This document shows positions 18,108 to 31,530 of a DNA stretch of 64,000 nt, piece by piece. Positions within the stretch are counted from its first letter, which is position 1. Every line of letters begins with the position of its first letter. The stretch covers positions 1-64,000 of the forward strand of contig SVRV01000010.1 of assembly GCA_015064635.1 (NCBI GenBank), written 5' to 3'. The notes under the pieces are model-generated. The model searched no databases, was not told where the DNA came from, and saw only the letters and a list, made by a program, of their open reading frames with translations. The stretch comes from Oscillospiraceae bacterium (GTDB lineage: Bacteria > Bacillota > Clostridia > Oscillospirales > SIG627). The position numbers and the translations under genes were made by a program.

Positions 18108-19121
18108 ATGAATAAAGGTATTGCGGTAGTGGGTAACATTTTGGTTGACCACATAAAAATGATTGACAGCTACCCCGTTTCCGGCATGCTAACAAATATC
18201 AGATCGGTGTCTCGGTCGGTTGGAGGCTGTGCTTGTAATACAGGTGCGGCTCTTGCGAAAATTGACCCTGAAATGAATGTTGTTGTTATCGGAAAGATTG
18301 GAAACGATGCTGACGGTGATTACATAAAGGGTGTTCTTTCGGGACTCGGAGTTAATATTGACGGCGTTATCACTGTTGACGATAAGCCGACTTCCTTCTC
18401 TGATGTTATGACCGACATATCTTCAAACGAAAGAACCTTATTCCGGGCAAGGGGTGCAAATGCAGATTTTGATATCACTGATATTGATTTTGATAAGCTT
18501 GATGTAGATATTTTCCATATCGGCTATGCCCTCCTTCTTGATAAATTCGATGAACCCGATGACGAATACGGCACTGTTATGGCAAGAACACTTGCTTACG
18601 TATCCGAGCGTGGAATCAAAACATCTATGGATGTTGTAAGCGAAGCAGGAGACCGATTTAACGAGGTTGTGGCTCCCTGCCTTCCTTACTGTGATTATCT
18701 TATTTTCAACGAAGTTGAAGCTTCACGTATTACGGGTATTTCAGTAAGAGACGAAAACGGAAAAATTTCTCACAGTGCTATGAAGCAGGTTATTGTAGCT
18801 CTCTTCGAAAAGGGTGTGCGTGAGGTTGTTAGCATCCATGCACCCGAAGGTGGATGGTATTCAAGAAAGGGCGAAGGCGTTTACTTCCAGCAGTGTCTTA
18901 ATATGACAAAGGACATGATTAAGGGTAAGGTGGGAGTAGGTGACTCATTCTGCGCAGGTATGCTCTATTCTCTCTACCGCGAATTTGACCCCGAATATTC
19001 ACTCAGGGTTGCGGGAGCTGCTGCAGCCTGTAACCTTACGGAAGCCAATTCCATTGACGGTCTCAGAACCTTTGATAAAATGATGGAATTCGAAAGTGAA
19101 ATTGGCTACGAAGCAGAATAA
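18108..19121 (+). CDS. PfkB-family carbohydrate kinase
   Basis: A 337-aa ribokinase-fold sugar kinase. The N-terminal signature GGCACNTGAALAKI and the C-terminal GVGDSFCAGML with catalytic base D279 are both present. The enzyme phosphorylates a sugar or nucleoside with ATP in the cytoplasm. The sugar is not predictable from the sequence. GAGG lies before the ATG. A small hairpin separates it from the downstream pseudouridine synthase gene, which it may partly co-express. Confidence 0.85.
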   Translation: MNKGIAVVGNILVDHIKMIDSYPVSGMLTNIRSVSRSVGGCACNTGAALAKIDPEMNVVVIGKIGNDADGDYIKGVLSGLGVNIDGVITVDDKPTSFSDVMTDISSNERTLFRARGANADFDITDIDFDKLDVDIFHIGYALLLDKFDEPDDEYGTVMARTLAYVSERGIKTSMDVVSEAGDRFNEVVAPCLPYCDYLIFNEVEASRITGISVRDENGKISHSAMKQVIVALFEKGVREVVSIHAPEGGWYSRKGEGVYFQQCLNMTKDMIKGKVGVGDSFCAGMLYSLYREFDPEYSLRVAGAAAACNLTEANSIDGLRTFDKMMEFESEIGYEAE

Positions 19122-19125
19122 ATTT

Positions 19126-19152
19126 AAGGGAGTCCGACGTGACTCCCTTTTG
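19126..19152 (+). terminator. Terminator or attenuator after the kinase gene
   Basis: A 9-bp perfect stem (19126-19134 with 19141-19149), a 6-nt loop and a short TTTT run lie between the kinase and the pseudouridine synthase. Confidence 0.65.
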
Positions 19153-19166
19153 TAATTGAGGTTTAA

Positions 19167-19754
19167 ATGGAAATACTGTTTTCAGACAAAGATATAGCCG
19201 TATGTATCAAGCCGCAAGGCTTAGATTCCGAAAAAGATGTCCCAAACACTCTTTCGGAAATACTCGGAGGAGATTTTTACACCGTCCACCGACTTGACAA
19301 AAACGTAGGTGGGGTTATGGTTTACGCAAGAAATTCTAAAGCAGCTGCAAAGCTATCCCTCGCAATTCAAAACGGCGAGATGATAAAAGAATATGTTGCT
19401 ATGGTTCACGGCACACCTCCCGAAAGCGGTGTAATGGAAGATTTTCTCTTCAAAGACTCTTCAAAAAACAAGGTCTTCGTAGTTAAGCGTGAACGCAAAG
19501 GTGTAAAGAAGGCGAAACTTGAATATGACATTATAAAAGCAGGGGAGACCTCCCTTATTCATATCCGTCTCCATACAGGCAGAAGCCACCAGATAAGGGT
19601 GCAGTTTGCCTCCCGCGGATTCCCCTTACTTGGTGACCGCAAATACGGAGGAAAGGATGAACACGCATCCCCGATGCTCTTTTCTTCAAAAATCACTTTT
19701 CCTCATCACGGTAAAATATTAACCTTTGAAGCAAGTCCCGAATGGGCAAATTAA
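19167..19754 (+). CDS. RluA-family pseudouridine synthase (compact form)
   Basis: A 195-aa RNA pseudouridine synthase that isomerises uridine in rRNA or tRNA. Catalytic D44 sits in H41-R-L-D44 (TVHRLDKNVGG). The later motifs (KAKLEYDII; IRLHTGRSHQIRVQFA) and FPLLGDRKYG fit the family. It is much shorter than RluD/RluC because no S4 domain precedes the catalytic core. GAGG precedes the ATG. It ends just before the convergent AraC regulator, with a 3-nt gap. Confidence 0.85.
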   Translation: MEILFSDKDIAVCIKPQGLDSEKDVPNTLSEILGGDFYTVHRLDKNVGGVMVYARNSKAAAKLSLAIQNGEMIKEYVAMVHGTPPESGVMEDFLFKDSSKNKVFVVKRERKGVKKAKLEYDIIKAGETSLIHIRLHTGRSHQIRVQFASRGFPLLGDRKYGGKDEHASPMLFSSKITFPHHGKILTFEASPEWAN

Positions 19755-19757
19755 AAA

Positions 19758-20486
19758 TTATATTCCGTGCTTAAGGCGATATTCCTTCGGGGATATCCCT
19801 TTTTCTTTCTTAAAGGTTTTCGAAAGGTAAAATGCATTTTCGTATCCGCAAACAGTGGCAATTTGAGAAAGAGTAGCTTTGGTTGAGCATAGCAAGGATT
19901 CTGCTTTTTTTATTCTCATTAAAATGAGATATTTTATAGGTGTAAAGCCGGTAGCCTTCTTAAAATGCTCCGTCAATCCTGTTACAGAAACACCAACATA
20001 TGAAGCCACTTGAGTAATTGAGATTTTTTGTTCCAGATTTTTTTCAAAATACTGTATTGCGCTTTCTACAATGCTGTTTTTGGACATTTTATTTAACATT
20101 ACTTCAAGCTTCATCTGAATAAAAATATCGTTCAAATAGTGATTTGTCAATTCCTTTGATGCATCACTTCGGGATGAAAGCTTTGTCATATATTCCAGAC
20201 TTGAAACAAGTCGGTTGCGATCCTCGATGTGAACATAGCCTCTGGGAAGATTGCAGTTGTCCGAAATTTGAACATTGTAAAAAAGTATCGGAGAAATGAG
20301 TTCTCTTTCAAAATCCATGTCATTGGGAAATGACACGAGATCGCCTGATGATATCAGCTTTTTTTCACCGTCCACAGTAAGAAAAAAGCTTCCTTCGAGA
20401 ATGTAGAAAAGTGAATTTATGGGCTGTCTGCCTTTGGGAAGTGCAAAACGGTCAAGCATCATTATGCGAGAACTTATAAGATTCAT
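19758..20486 (-). CDS. AraC-family transcriptional regulator
   Basis: A 242-aa regulator with an N-terminal cupin-like arm (SLFYILEGSFFLTVDGEKK) and a C-terminal AraC DNA-binding domain (ITQVASYVGVSVTGLTEHFK; LSQIATVCGYENAFYLSKTF). It is divergent from the large secreted multimodular protein at 20602 across about 115 bp, which is its probable target. AGAGG lies before the ATG. Confidence 0.9.
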   Translation of the reverse strand: MNLISSRIMMLDRFALPKGRQPINSLFYILEGSFFLTVDGEKKLISSGDLVSFPNDMDFERELISPILFYNVQISDNCNLPRGYVHIEDRNRLVSSLEYMTKLSSRSDASKELTNHYLNDIFIQMKLEVMLNKMSKNSIVESAIQYFEKNLEQKISITQVASYVGVSVTGLTEHFKKATGFTPIKYLILMRIKKAESLLCSTKATLSQIATVCGYENAFYLSKTFKKEKGISPKEYRLKHGI

Positions 20487-20530
20487 ATATACCTCTGTAA
20501 TATTTTATATGTTTATTGTAACATATGCCA

Positions 20531-20559
20531 TTTTCATTGTCAATATCCTTTGATATAAT
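20531..20559 (+). promoter_or_regulatory. Probable promoter of the 1493-aa secreted protein gene
   Basis: A perfect TATAAT (20554-20559) is preceded at 17 bp by a weak -35, TTTTCA (20531-20536). A weak -35 is typical of an activator-dependent promoter, which fits the divergent AraC gene. Confidence 0.45.
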
Positions 20560-20601
20560 GAAATAAAATACATGATTTCGTTTTGCGTGAAAGGAAATAT
20601 A

Positions 20602-23600
20602 ATGAAGAAAATATTTTTATTTTTGTATACATTGCTTTTGATATCAACCTTTACAGTTTTGAATGCTCAAGCGAATACGGAGGATAATATGTATTATTTC
20701 TTTGACGACAGAATAGTTTCCCATGCAGAGGATGCCACTCTTGTTCTGGGCAATGTGGAAAAAAGGGTTACAAATGCATCTTGGCTTGACCAATACAAGT
20801 GGAGCGTTGATTCAGATATTCCCGAATGGGAAAACCGCCTCACAATTATGTACCCTCATGTAATATATGATGAGAACGGTATAAGTGTTGACGGTAAGAG
20901 TCCCGCAAAATACAAGATTTGGTATCACTCATATTGCACTCAGAATCCTTCTTCCGACTATAAATGGTATGATTATATAATTGATAAAACAAACAGCCGT
21001 AATGTAGATTTGGGAGACTTTGAAAATGTTGCTAACGGGCGTTTTGATTGGGCAGGATATGTTCTTTGCTATATGGAATCCAATGACGGTGTAAACTGGA
21101 CACGTCCGAATTGCGGAGAGTTCTACTATAAAAAGCAAAACGGCGAGATCATTGGCACGAATATTGTTTTGATAGGTCACCACGGTGCAGGTGTTCACGT
21201 GAATACACACCCCGATGCAGGAAACGGCGAGCCGCTTTATATTATGGCGACTACGGGTACTGCTATCAGCTGGTCGGATGACGGTATCCATTGGGAAGCA
21301 CCGATTCTTATAAAGGACGGCAACAAAACTGAAAATTATATGCCCGGAGATACTCACAATCAAATATTGTGGTCTCCCGAGCTTGAAAGGTATGTAGTTA
21401 TTTCAAGAGGATACATTGACGGCGTGCGCACAGTGCTGCAGTTCACGTCAACCGAAGATTTGAAATCCATACGTGATATGGCTAAATTGAGCACCTATGA
21501 GGAAATAACATCTTATTGGACAGAGCCGGAACACGTACTCTTCGGAACTCCCGATGCACAACCGTATTCCGCACCGATAATCTATTCACATAACGGATAT
21601 TATATCGGTGTTGTCAGCATGGCTGATTTTTGCGATAACAATGAAGGCATTTATCAGCAGGTACACGCAGAGCTTATCTGGAGTCCCGATGCTACCAATT
21701 GGTCATACATTGAAAACGGACAGCCATTTATCCCCAATGACGAAACCTTTGCTTTTGAAAAGGGCAATGACTATGGTATGATATTCTGTGCCGCACCTGT
21801 GGTGACAGGGGAGAAATCAAAAATTTTCTATGCCGCAACTCCTGAGCTCCACTATTTCAATTATAAAGAAATCCCCGAAAATATCAAAGAACTGATGAAA
21901 ACCGAAATTCCCCGTGCGGTTGAAGCGGAGTTTATCACGAGAACAACAACTCTTAATTTTGCCGAATTTACAACAGACAGGTATGCGGGATTTAAGAGCG
22001 AAGATGGAACAGTTGTCACAAAGAAATTCAGAATACTCGGTGAAACGCTGAAATTCAATGCAGAGGGAAATGTCAGCGTTGCCATTCTTGATGAAAACGG
22101 AGATGTGATTGACGGATTTTCTCACGGGGAGTTCATAATAACCGAAAACAATGCAAACGAAAATGTTATGCGTTGGAAAGGCGACTTGAAGGCTATTGAA
22201 GGACGGGAAATTTCTTTTGAATTCAAGCTTGACGGTGCAATACTCTATACAGTTAGCGGTGATATTGAAGCCTGTGAAATTGTAAAGCTTTCTGTTGAAG
22301 ATGTAGTAATCAACGAAGGCGATGAATATGACATAACCGTGAAAGTTATCCCATGTAACTCATATTCGTCGGATTCGCTCATTTATGAGTCGATGGACAA
22401 GTCTGTTGTGTTATGTAACGGTGACGGACATATAACAGCTTACTCCGAAGGAGAAGCTATAGTGAGAGTTTCAACTCCTGACGGGAAATTTTTTACTGAT
22501 ATATCCGTTACTGTAACAGCTGAAAATGCCCCCTTGTGGTCTGACGATTTTGAAGATGGATTTTCTGAATGGGGTGTGAGAGACTCAAGCACTTCTGGAT
22601 TTAACGATAATGCGCCCTACACTTATATAGACACAAACGGAATTTCACACAGCGGTAACGGTGCTTTCGGGCTTTTGAAGAAAAATAAGCAGGTGCTTAT
22701 CAGAAAAGCTCTTGATTCAAATATGAATAAGGTTCTAAATGTTTGGTTTTATGATGACACATCTGTTACGGAAAATCGTATCATGGCATGTGCGGAAACA
22801 GGTTCTACCAACAGAGCCGCTTTTGGTGTATATAGTAAGACAAGCACGGAAAATTATACTATATGGATGTTTACGGGAGATTCTTATATAGATACGGGAT
22901 TTCCCAGATCAACGGGTTGGCATCAATTTACCTGGGATTGCAGATCGGGCACTTATACCGATATGTATATTGATGGCGTGAAGGTAGCAACCAACACCAA
23001 TTTCAAGGTATTCAATCAGATAACTCTCGGATGGTGGACAGCTGCTGCTTCTACTACCAACAGCTTTGACGATGTTACAATCAGCGATAAGCTACCATGG
23101 GAAGGTGTAGTTGTAAAAGGTCCTCAGACACTTTCTGCAACAGCCGATGGAAAGAATGTAACACTTTGTTGGACAAATCCCGAAAATCCCTTGTGGTATG
23201 ATTCTTTGGTAATTGTCCGAAACAATGACACTTATCCCGAGTCGGCAGATGATGGTGAAATTATAGCAGAGATAACAGATAAGAGCATTACTTCATATGT
23301 TGATATGACAGATGGCACGGGTGACTGCTTCTATGCAGTATTCGGACAAAGGGGCGGTGTGTACAGTGAGGGCAAGTTTGCATTTGTAAGCTATAAGATA
23401 CATTTGCCTGTGTCGGATAAAACTATTTATCGTCACAATAAGAACAATAAGAGCGATGTTACAGTTAAAATTACAATGAATGGCGCAAAGAAACTCACAA
23501 AAGTTGCGATTTGCGGAGTTGCTCTCTTGGCTGATAAATACTCTTTTGATAATGGAACTTTGATTTTGAAGAAGAGCTATCTTGATACATTGTCAGTAGG

Positions 23601-25083
23601 CGAATATACTGTTACAATGAATTTTGATTTGGGTGAAATTAATGCTGTACTCATCGTTACAGATGAAATATTCTCGGAAGACTTTGAGTATGGCTTTGAT
23701 GAAAGTAATATCACAAGAATTAAAGACGGAAGTAACTGGGTGACAGCCGATGACAGCTATGACAACCTTAAGAATGCTGTCATTGTTGAATCAGACAACG
23801 CCCATAGTGGACGATTTGTATTCCAAAATGCCAATTCAGGGATAGCACTTGTGGAAAAGGTATTCGATTCTTCGCTCCGGAAGGTAGTGCATGTATGGTT
23901 TTACGATGACGGAGTAAGCAAAGAAAATGATACATATGTCAAGGTGTTACAAAACGGAGCACCGCTGGTCGGAATAGGAATAAGAGGAAATTCTGCTCAG
24001 TATTCGTACCTTTATTATAGCGGAGTATATGTGAATACAGGTATATCGAGAAGTGAGGGATGGCATCTTTACAGCTTTGACTTCAGAAACGGATATCCCG
24101 AGCTTTACATAGATTATGTGAAGGTCGCAACACTTTCGGGTGTACCCGAAGGCTCTGCAGGATTCCCGATGCCATCATTCAACAAGGTATGGACAGGTTG
24201 GTTTTCGGGAAGTAACAGCGGTTGTGCCTTTGATGATATAATCGTGACAGATTCTCTATATTTTAATGATGCTGTGGAAATCAAGGGGACAAGTCTTCTC
24301 CTTGACGGAACGATTGGAATTAAAACTTATTTTGATATTGACGAAAAACAAGTTAATATCGACGACGTGAAGCTTGTAACAAAGATTTCGGACAGCATAA
24401 CACAAACGAGCGAGGAATACGAAGGACTTCTCTGTTATGACAACGAGAAGAAGATGTACTTCACGGTAGTTCATATCGCACCGAAGGATGCGGATAACAG
24501 AGCAATAACTCATATGCTTACATGGGGAGAAAGTAAACTTATAACACCTGTTTTTACAGTAAGCGAATATATCACCAAATTGCGAGAGCTTGCTGAGACC
24601 GACGAGAAATATGAATCTGCATTGAAGCTTGTCGATGCCCTTGAAATATATACTGCCAATGCGGATAAGTATTTCAATAAAAAGAGTACCGACGTCGTAA
24701 CAGCTGATATTCCGGAAGTTACTTCTCCCGAGATTTCAGGCTCTGCTGAGGGTGTGTCATTTCATTCAAGCTCACTTCTTCTTAAAGGCGATATAACGAT
24801 TCGCCATTATTTTGAGGTGGCGGAAGGCAAAACTCCGGTGTTTAAGCTTGATGATAAGGTGCTGGAACCGAAAGCGAAGAACGGATTTGTTTATGTTGAT
24901 ATTAAAGGAATCAGTGTAGAAGCACTTGATATACCTTGCAAGCTTACTGTTTCCGATAGTCTTGACATTACATTTAGCGCTCTGAATTACATTAAACTTG
25001 CAGTGACCAAAGAAGATACAAATCTCATAAACCTTATGAATTCGCTTTATAACTACTACGTCGAAGTGAAAGCTTATAAATAA
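20602..25083 (+). CDS. Large secreted multimodular carbohydrate-active protein
   Basis: A 1493-aa exported protein with a signal peptide at 1-25. About 40-470 form a five-bladed-propeller-like region of the GH32/43/sialidase type (AGYVLCYMESNDGVNWTRP; GTAISWSDDGIHWEAP). About 560-643 is an Ig/BIG2-like module. LamG-like modules lie at ~646-831 and ~1023-1219 and are clearly duplicated (VLNVWFYDDTS versus VVHVWFYDDGV; both then have a T-GW-H signature). About 831-932 is Fn3-like, and ~933-1020 is X2-like (ILKKSYLDTLSVGEYTV). About 1223-1366 and 1386-1493 are a second duplicated pair (TSLLLDGTIGIKTYFDI versus SSLLLKGDITIRHYFEV). No SLH or sortase signal is seen. Start at ATG 20602 (AAAGGA upstream). 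Probably binds and trims a complex polysaccharide. Confidence 0.75.
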   Translation: MKKIFLFLYTLLLISTFTVLNAQANTEDNMYYFFDDRIVSHAEDATLVLGNVEKRVTNASWLDQYKWSVDSDIPEWENRLTIMYPHVIYDENGISVDGKSPAKYKIWYHSYCTQNPSSDYKWYDYIIDKTNSRNVDLGDFENVANGRFDWAGYVLCYMESNDGVNWTRPNCGEFYYKKQNGEIIGTNIVLIGHHGAGVHVNTHPDAGNGEPLYIMATTGTAISWSDDGIHWEAPILIKDGNKTENYMPGDTHNQILWSPELERYVVISRGYIDGVRTVLQFTSTEDLKSIRDMAKLSTYEEITSYWTEPEHVLFGTPDAQPYSAPIIYSHNGYYIGVVSMADFCDNNEGIYQQVHAELIWSPDATNWSYIENGQPFIPNDETFAFEKGNDYGMIFCAAPVVTGEKSKIFYAATPELHYFNYKEIPENIKELMKTEIPRAVEAEFITRTTTLNFAEFTTDRYAGFKSEDGTVVTKKFRILGETLKFNAEGNVSVAILDENGDVIDGFSHGEFIITENNANENVMRWKGDLKAIEGREISFEFKLDGAILYTVSGDIEACEIVKLSVEDVVINEGDEYDITVKVIPCNSYSSDSLIYESMDKSVVLCNGDGHITAYSEGEAIVRVSTPDGKFFTDISVTVTAENAPLWSDDFEDGFSEWGVRDSSTSGFNDNAPYTYIDTNGISHSGNGAFGLLKKNKQVLIRKALDSNMNKVLNVWFYDDTSVTENRIMACAETGSTNRAAFGVYSKTSTENYTIWMFTGDSYIDTGFPRSTGWHQFTWDCRSGTYTDMYIDGVKVATNTNFKVFNQITLGWWTAAASTTNSFDDVTISDKLPWEGVVVKGPQTLSATADGKNVTLCWTNPENPLWYDSLVIVRNNDTYPESADDGEIIAEITDKSITSYVDMTDGTGDCFYAVFGQRGGVYSEGKFAFVSYKIHLPVSDKTIYRHNKNNKSDVTVKITMNGAKKLTKVAICGVALLADKYSFDNGTLILKKSYLDTLSVGEYTVTMNFDLGEINAVLIVTDEIFSEDFEYGFDESNITRIKDGSNWVTADDSYDNLKNAVIVESDNAHSGRFVFQNANSGIALVEKVFDSSLRKVVHVWFYDDGVSKENDTYVKVLQNGAPLVGIGIRGNSAQYSYLYYSGVYVNTGISRSEGWHLYSFDFRNGYPELYIDYVKVATLSGVPEGSAGFPMPSFNKVWTGWFSGSNSGCAFDDIIVTDSLYFNDAVEIKGTSLLLDGTIGIKTYFDIDEKQVNIDDVKLVTKISDSITQTSEEYEGLLCYDNEKKMYFTVVHIAPKDADNRAITHMLTWGESKLITPVFTVSEYITKLRELAETDEKYESALKLVDALEIYTANADKYFNKKSTDVVTADIPEVTSPEISGSAEGVSFHSSSLLLKGDITIRHYFEVAEGKTPVFKLDDKVLEPKAKNGFVYVDIKGISVEALDIPCKLTVSDSLDITFSALNYIKLAVTKEDTNLINLMNSLYNYYVEVKAYK

Positions 25084-25116
25084 AAAAGTGATTTATATAT
25101 TACTTAAACCCTCTAA

Positions 25117-25221
25117 CCCCCAATCTTGGGGGACAAGTACACTTTTTTGTTATAAGCAATTGCGATGCAATTTCCTATATAATAACAAAAAGTCTGTAAA
25201 CCTTTGTGGCTTACGGACTTT
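25117..25221. repeat. Cluster of palindromes downstream of the secreted protein gene
   Basis: Several stems are packed here: CCCCCAA with TTGGGGG (25117-25132), an outer repeat ACTTTTTTGTTAT against ATAACAAAAAGT (25141-25192) enclosing AATTGC-gat-GCAATT (about 25159-25173), and an 11-bp hairpin (25189-25199 with 25211-25221) followed by a T-run that can act as the terminator of the upstream gene. The ATTGC-NNN-GCAAT core recurs at 58654-58680, suggesting a dispersed element. Confidence 0.5.
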
Positions 25222-25227
25222 CTTTTT

Positions 25228-25260
25228 AAAAAAACGGTGTCGGCTTTTGACCGACACCGT
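25228..25260 (-). terminator. groESL operon terminator
   Basis: A perfect 10-bp stem (25234-25243 with 25251-25260) is followed, on the minus strand, by a run of seven T residues. Confidence 0.85.
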
Positions 25261-25273
25261 AAGTTTTTATCTA

Positions 25274-26908
<1,635 letters not shown>

Positions 26909-26919
26909 TTACCTCCGAA

Positions 26920-27216
<297 letters not shown>

Positions 27217-27251
27217 CTATATTATGTTAAATATTTTTCTGTTTAAAATGT

Positions 27252-27278
27252 TTAGCACTCATTTGGCTTGAGTGCTAA
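27252..27278. promoter_or_regulatory. CIRCE operator (HrcA-binding site)
   Basis: TTAGCACTC (27252-27260), a 9-bp spacer and GAGTGCTAA (27270-27278) form a perfect CIRCE element, so groESL is repressed by HrcA and induced by heat. hrcA itself is not in the window. Confidence 0.97.
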
Positions 27279-27289
27279 CCACTGTTATT

Positions 27290-27317
27290 ATTTTACACAT
27301 ATTGGAATAAAAATCAA
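27290..27317 (-). promoter_or_regulatory. Sigma-A promoter of groESL
   Basis: On the minus strand, TTGATT (27312-27317), a 16-bp spacer and TAAAAT (27290-27295) stand directly upstream of the CIRCE element. Confidence 0.65.
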
Positions 27318-27350
27318 GTGTTTTTATTAATGTTCACATTTAATTAACAT

Positions 27351-30157
<2,807 letters not shown>

Positions 30158-30221
30158 ATTTTTACCTCTTCAACAATAATATATTTATTCTACTACATTA
30201 CTTTTGTTTTGTCAAACGTTA

Positions 30222-30251
30222 TTGACTTTTTTGAGAACAACGTGGTATAAT
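30222..30251 (+). promoter_or_regulatory. Sigma-A promoter of the Asp-box protein gene
   Basis: TTGACT (30222-30227), an 18-bp spacer and a perfect TATAAT (30246-30251) lie 36 bp before the start codon. Confidence 0.7.
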
Positions 30252-30287
30252 TTTCTAAGAGAATAAGCAATTTTTAGGAGAATGAAT

Positions 30288-31334
30288 ATGCTTGAAATCA
30301 ATAGAAATAATTACACTGTAAATGTTAGTGAGCCGATACTTTACGTTGACAACGAATCCCGAGGAAGAAGCGGTCATATGTCTCATGCAATGGCTGAATT
30401 TGCACCCGGAAAGCTTATTGATTTTAATTCAAACTGCACTGCAAAAAAATATGACGGTCATTCCACATATGGATGGATTGAGTATCGCATTTCCGAAGAC
30501 GGGGGAGAAACTTTTTCGGAAATTTATGAATTGCCATACTCAAAAGAATCACTTTTTGACGGTATTCACGTTATTTCCGTAGAGAAGGCGGTTGCCTGTG
30601 ATGACGGAAGAATCGTTGCAATCTGCCTGAGAAATACTGCAACAACTCTTTGCGCACCTTGGGATACTCCCATGACGGTTACCAGCTTTGACGGCGGTAA
30701 AACCTGGACAAAGGAGAAAGAGCTTTGTCCGTACAAGGGGAGAGTATACGATGCCGTTTACCATGATGGTGTGATTTATGTCCTTGAATTCTGCAATGAC
30801 GGTACAAGCGATTTTGTAGGGGTGAAGAATGAGCATGTATACAGAATTTTTACCAGCCACAACAATGGAGAAACCTTTGAAGAACTTTGTGTAGTGCCGA
30901 TTCCCTCAATGGGCAGGGGATATGGCTCAATGCTCTTTGACAGCGACAACCGACTTCATGTATATGCTTATAACATAAAAGACGAAACACACCTTGACCA
31001 CATTATGAGCGAAGATTTTGGAAAAACATGGTGTGGTCCCGATACTTGTTATCTCAAGGACGGAATTCGCAATCCACAGACAGCAATTATAGATGGCGTG
31101 TATGTTCTTCATGGAAGAAATGCAGCACTCACGGGCTTTGTACTCTATACATCGGAGGACGGAGTGAATTTTGATGACGGATATAACATAGCCTCGGTCA
31201 AAGGACTTTGCTACTATTCAAACAACATTGTCCTTGAAAAAAATGGCAAGAAACGCCTTCTTATCCAATATTCCGAGTGTTATAAAAGCCAATGCGTAAA
31301 TATTTTCCACAGGTGGCTTGAAATAGAAAAATAA
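30288..31334 (+). CDS. Sialidase-like Asp-box (BNR) propeller protein
   Basis: A 348-aa propeller-type protein with four Asp-box motifs: SEDGGETF, SFDGGKTW, SHNNGETF and SEDFGKTW. It has no signal peptide or membrane segment, so it would work in the cytoplasm on imported oligosaccharides, unlike most secreted sialidases. A canonical N-terminal FRIP motif is absent, so true sialidase activity is doubtful; another exo-glycosidase of the same fold is possible. I start at ATG 30288, which has AGGAG at 7 nt; ATG 30282 leaves only 1 nt after the site. It is single-gene with its own promoter. Confidence 0.65.
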   Translation: MLEINRNNYTVNVSEPILYVDNESRGRSGHMSHAMAEFAPGKLIDFNSNCTAKKYDGHSTYGWIEYRISEDGGETFSEIYELPYSKESLFDGIHVISVEKAVACDDGRIVAICLRNTATTLCAPWDTPMTVTSFDGGKTWTKEKELCPYKGRVYDAVYHDGVIYVLEFCNDGTSDFVGVKNEHVYRIFTSHNNGETFEELCVVPIPSMGRGYGSMLFDSDNRLHVYAYNIKDETHLDHIMSEDFGKTWCGPDTCYLKDGIRNPQTAIIDGVYVLHGRNAALTGFVLYTSEDGVNFDDGYNIASVKGLCYYSNNIVLEKNGKKRLLIQYSECYKSQCVNIFHRWLEIEK

Positions 31335-31426
31335 AGCACATAAGATATAATCTTATAAATACTCTCCTTTTTTGCTGACCCCACGAGCATTATTTTTTTC
31401 AAATTATTATATTTTTGAAAAAAGTA

Positions 31427-31488
31427 TTGAATTTTTTGTAAAGCTATGATATACTTGTATACAATCTAATGCATTGTATACAAGTATA
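31427..31488 (+). promoter_or_regulatory. Promoter of the TAXI transporter with a double palindromic GntR-like operator
   Basis: TTGAAT (31427-31432), a 17-bp spacer and TATACT (31450-31455) form the promoter. From the -10 onward lies a perfect 16-bp inverted repeat, arms 31450-31465 and 31473-31488 with a 7-bp spacer. Each arm contains the self-palindrome TTGTATACAA (31455-31464, 31474-31483), centres 19 bp apart. This resembles GntR-type operators; binding would block the -10 and the start site. No GntR gene is in the window. Confidence 0.7.
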
Positions 31489-31530
31489 ATGCTATACAAA
31501 AATATTTTTATTAAAAAAGGAGTTCTTATT

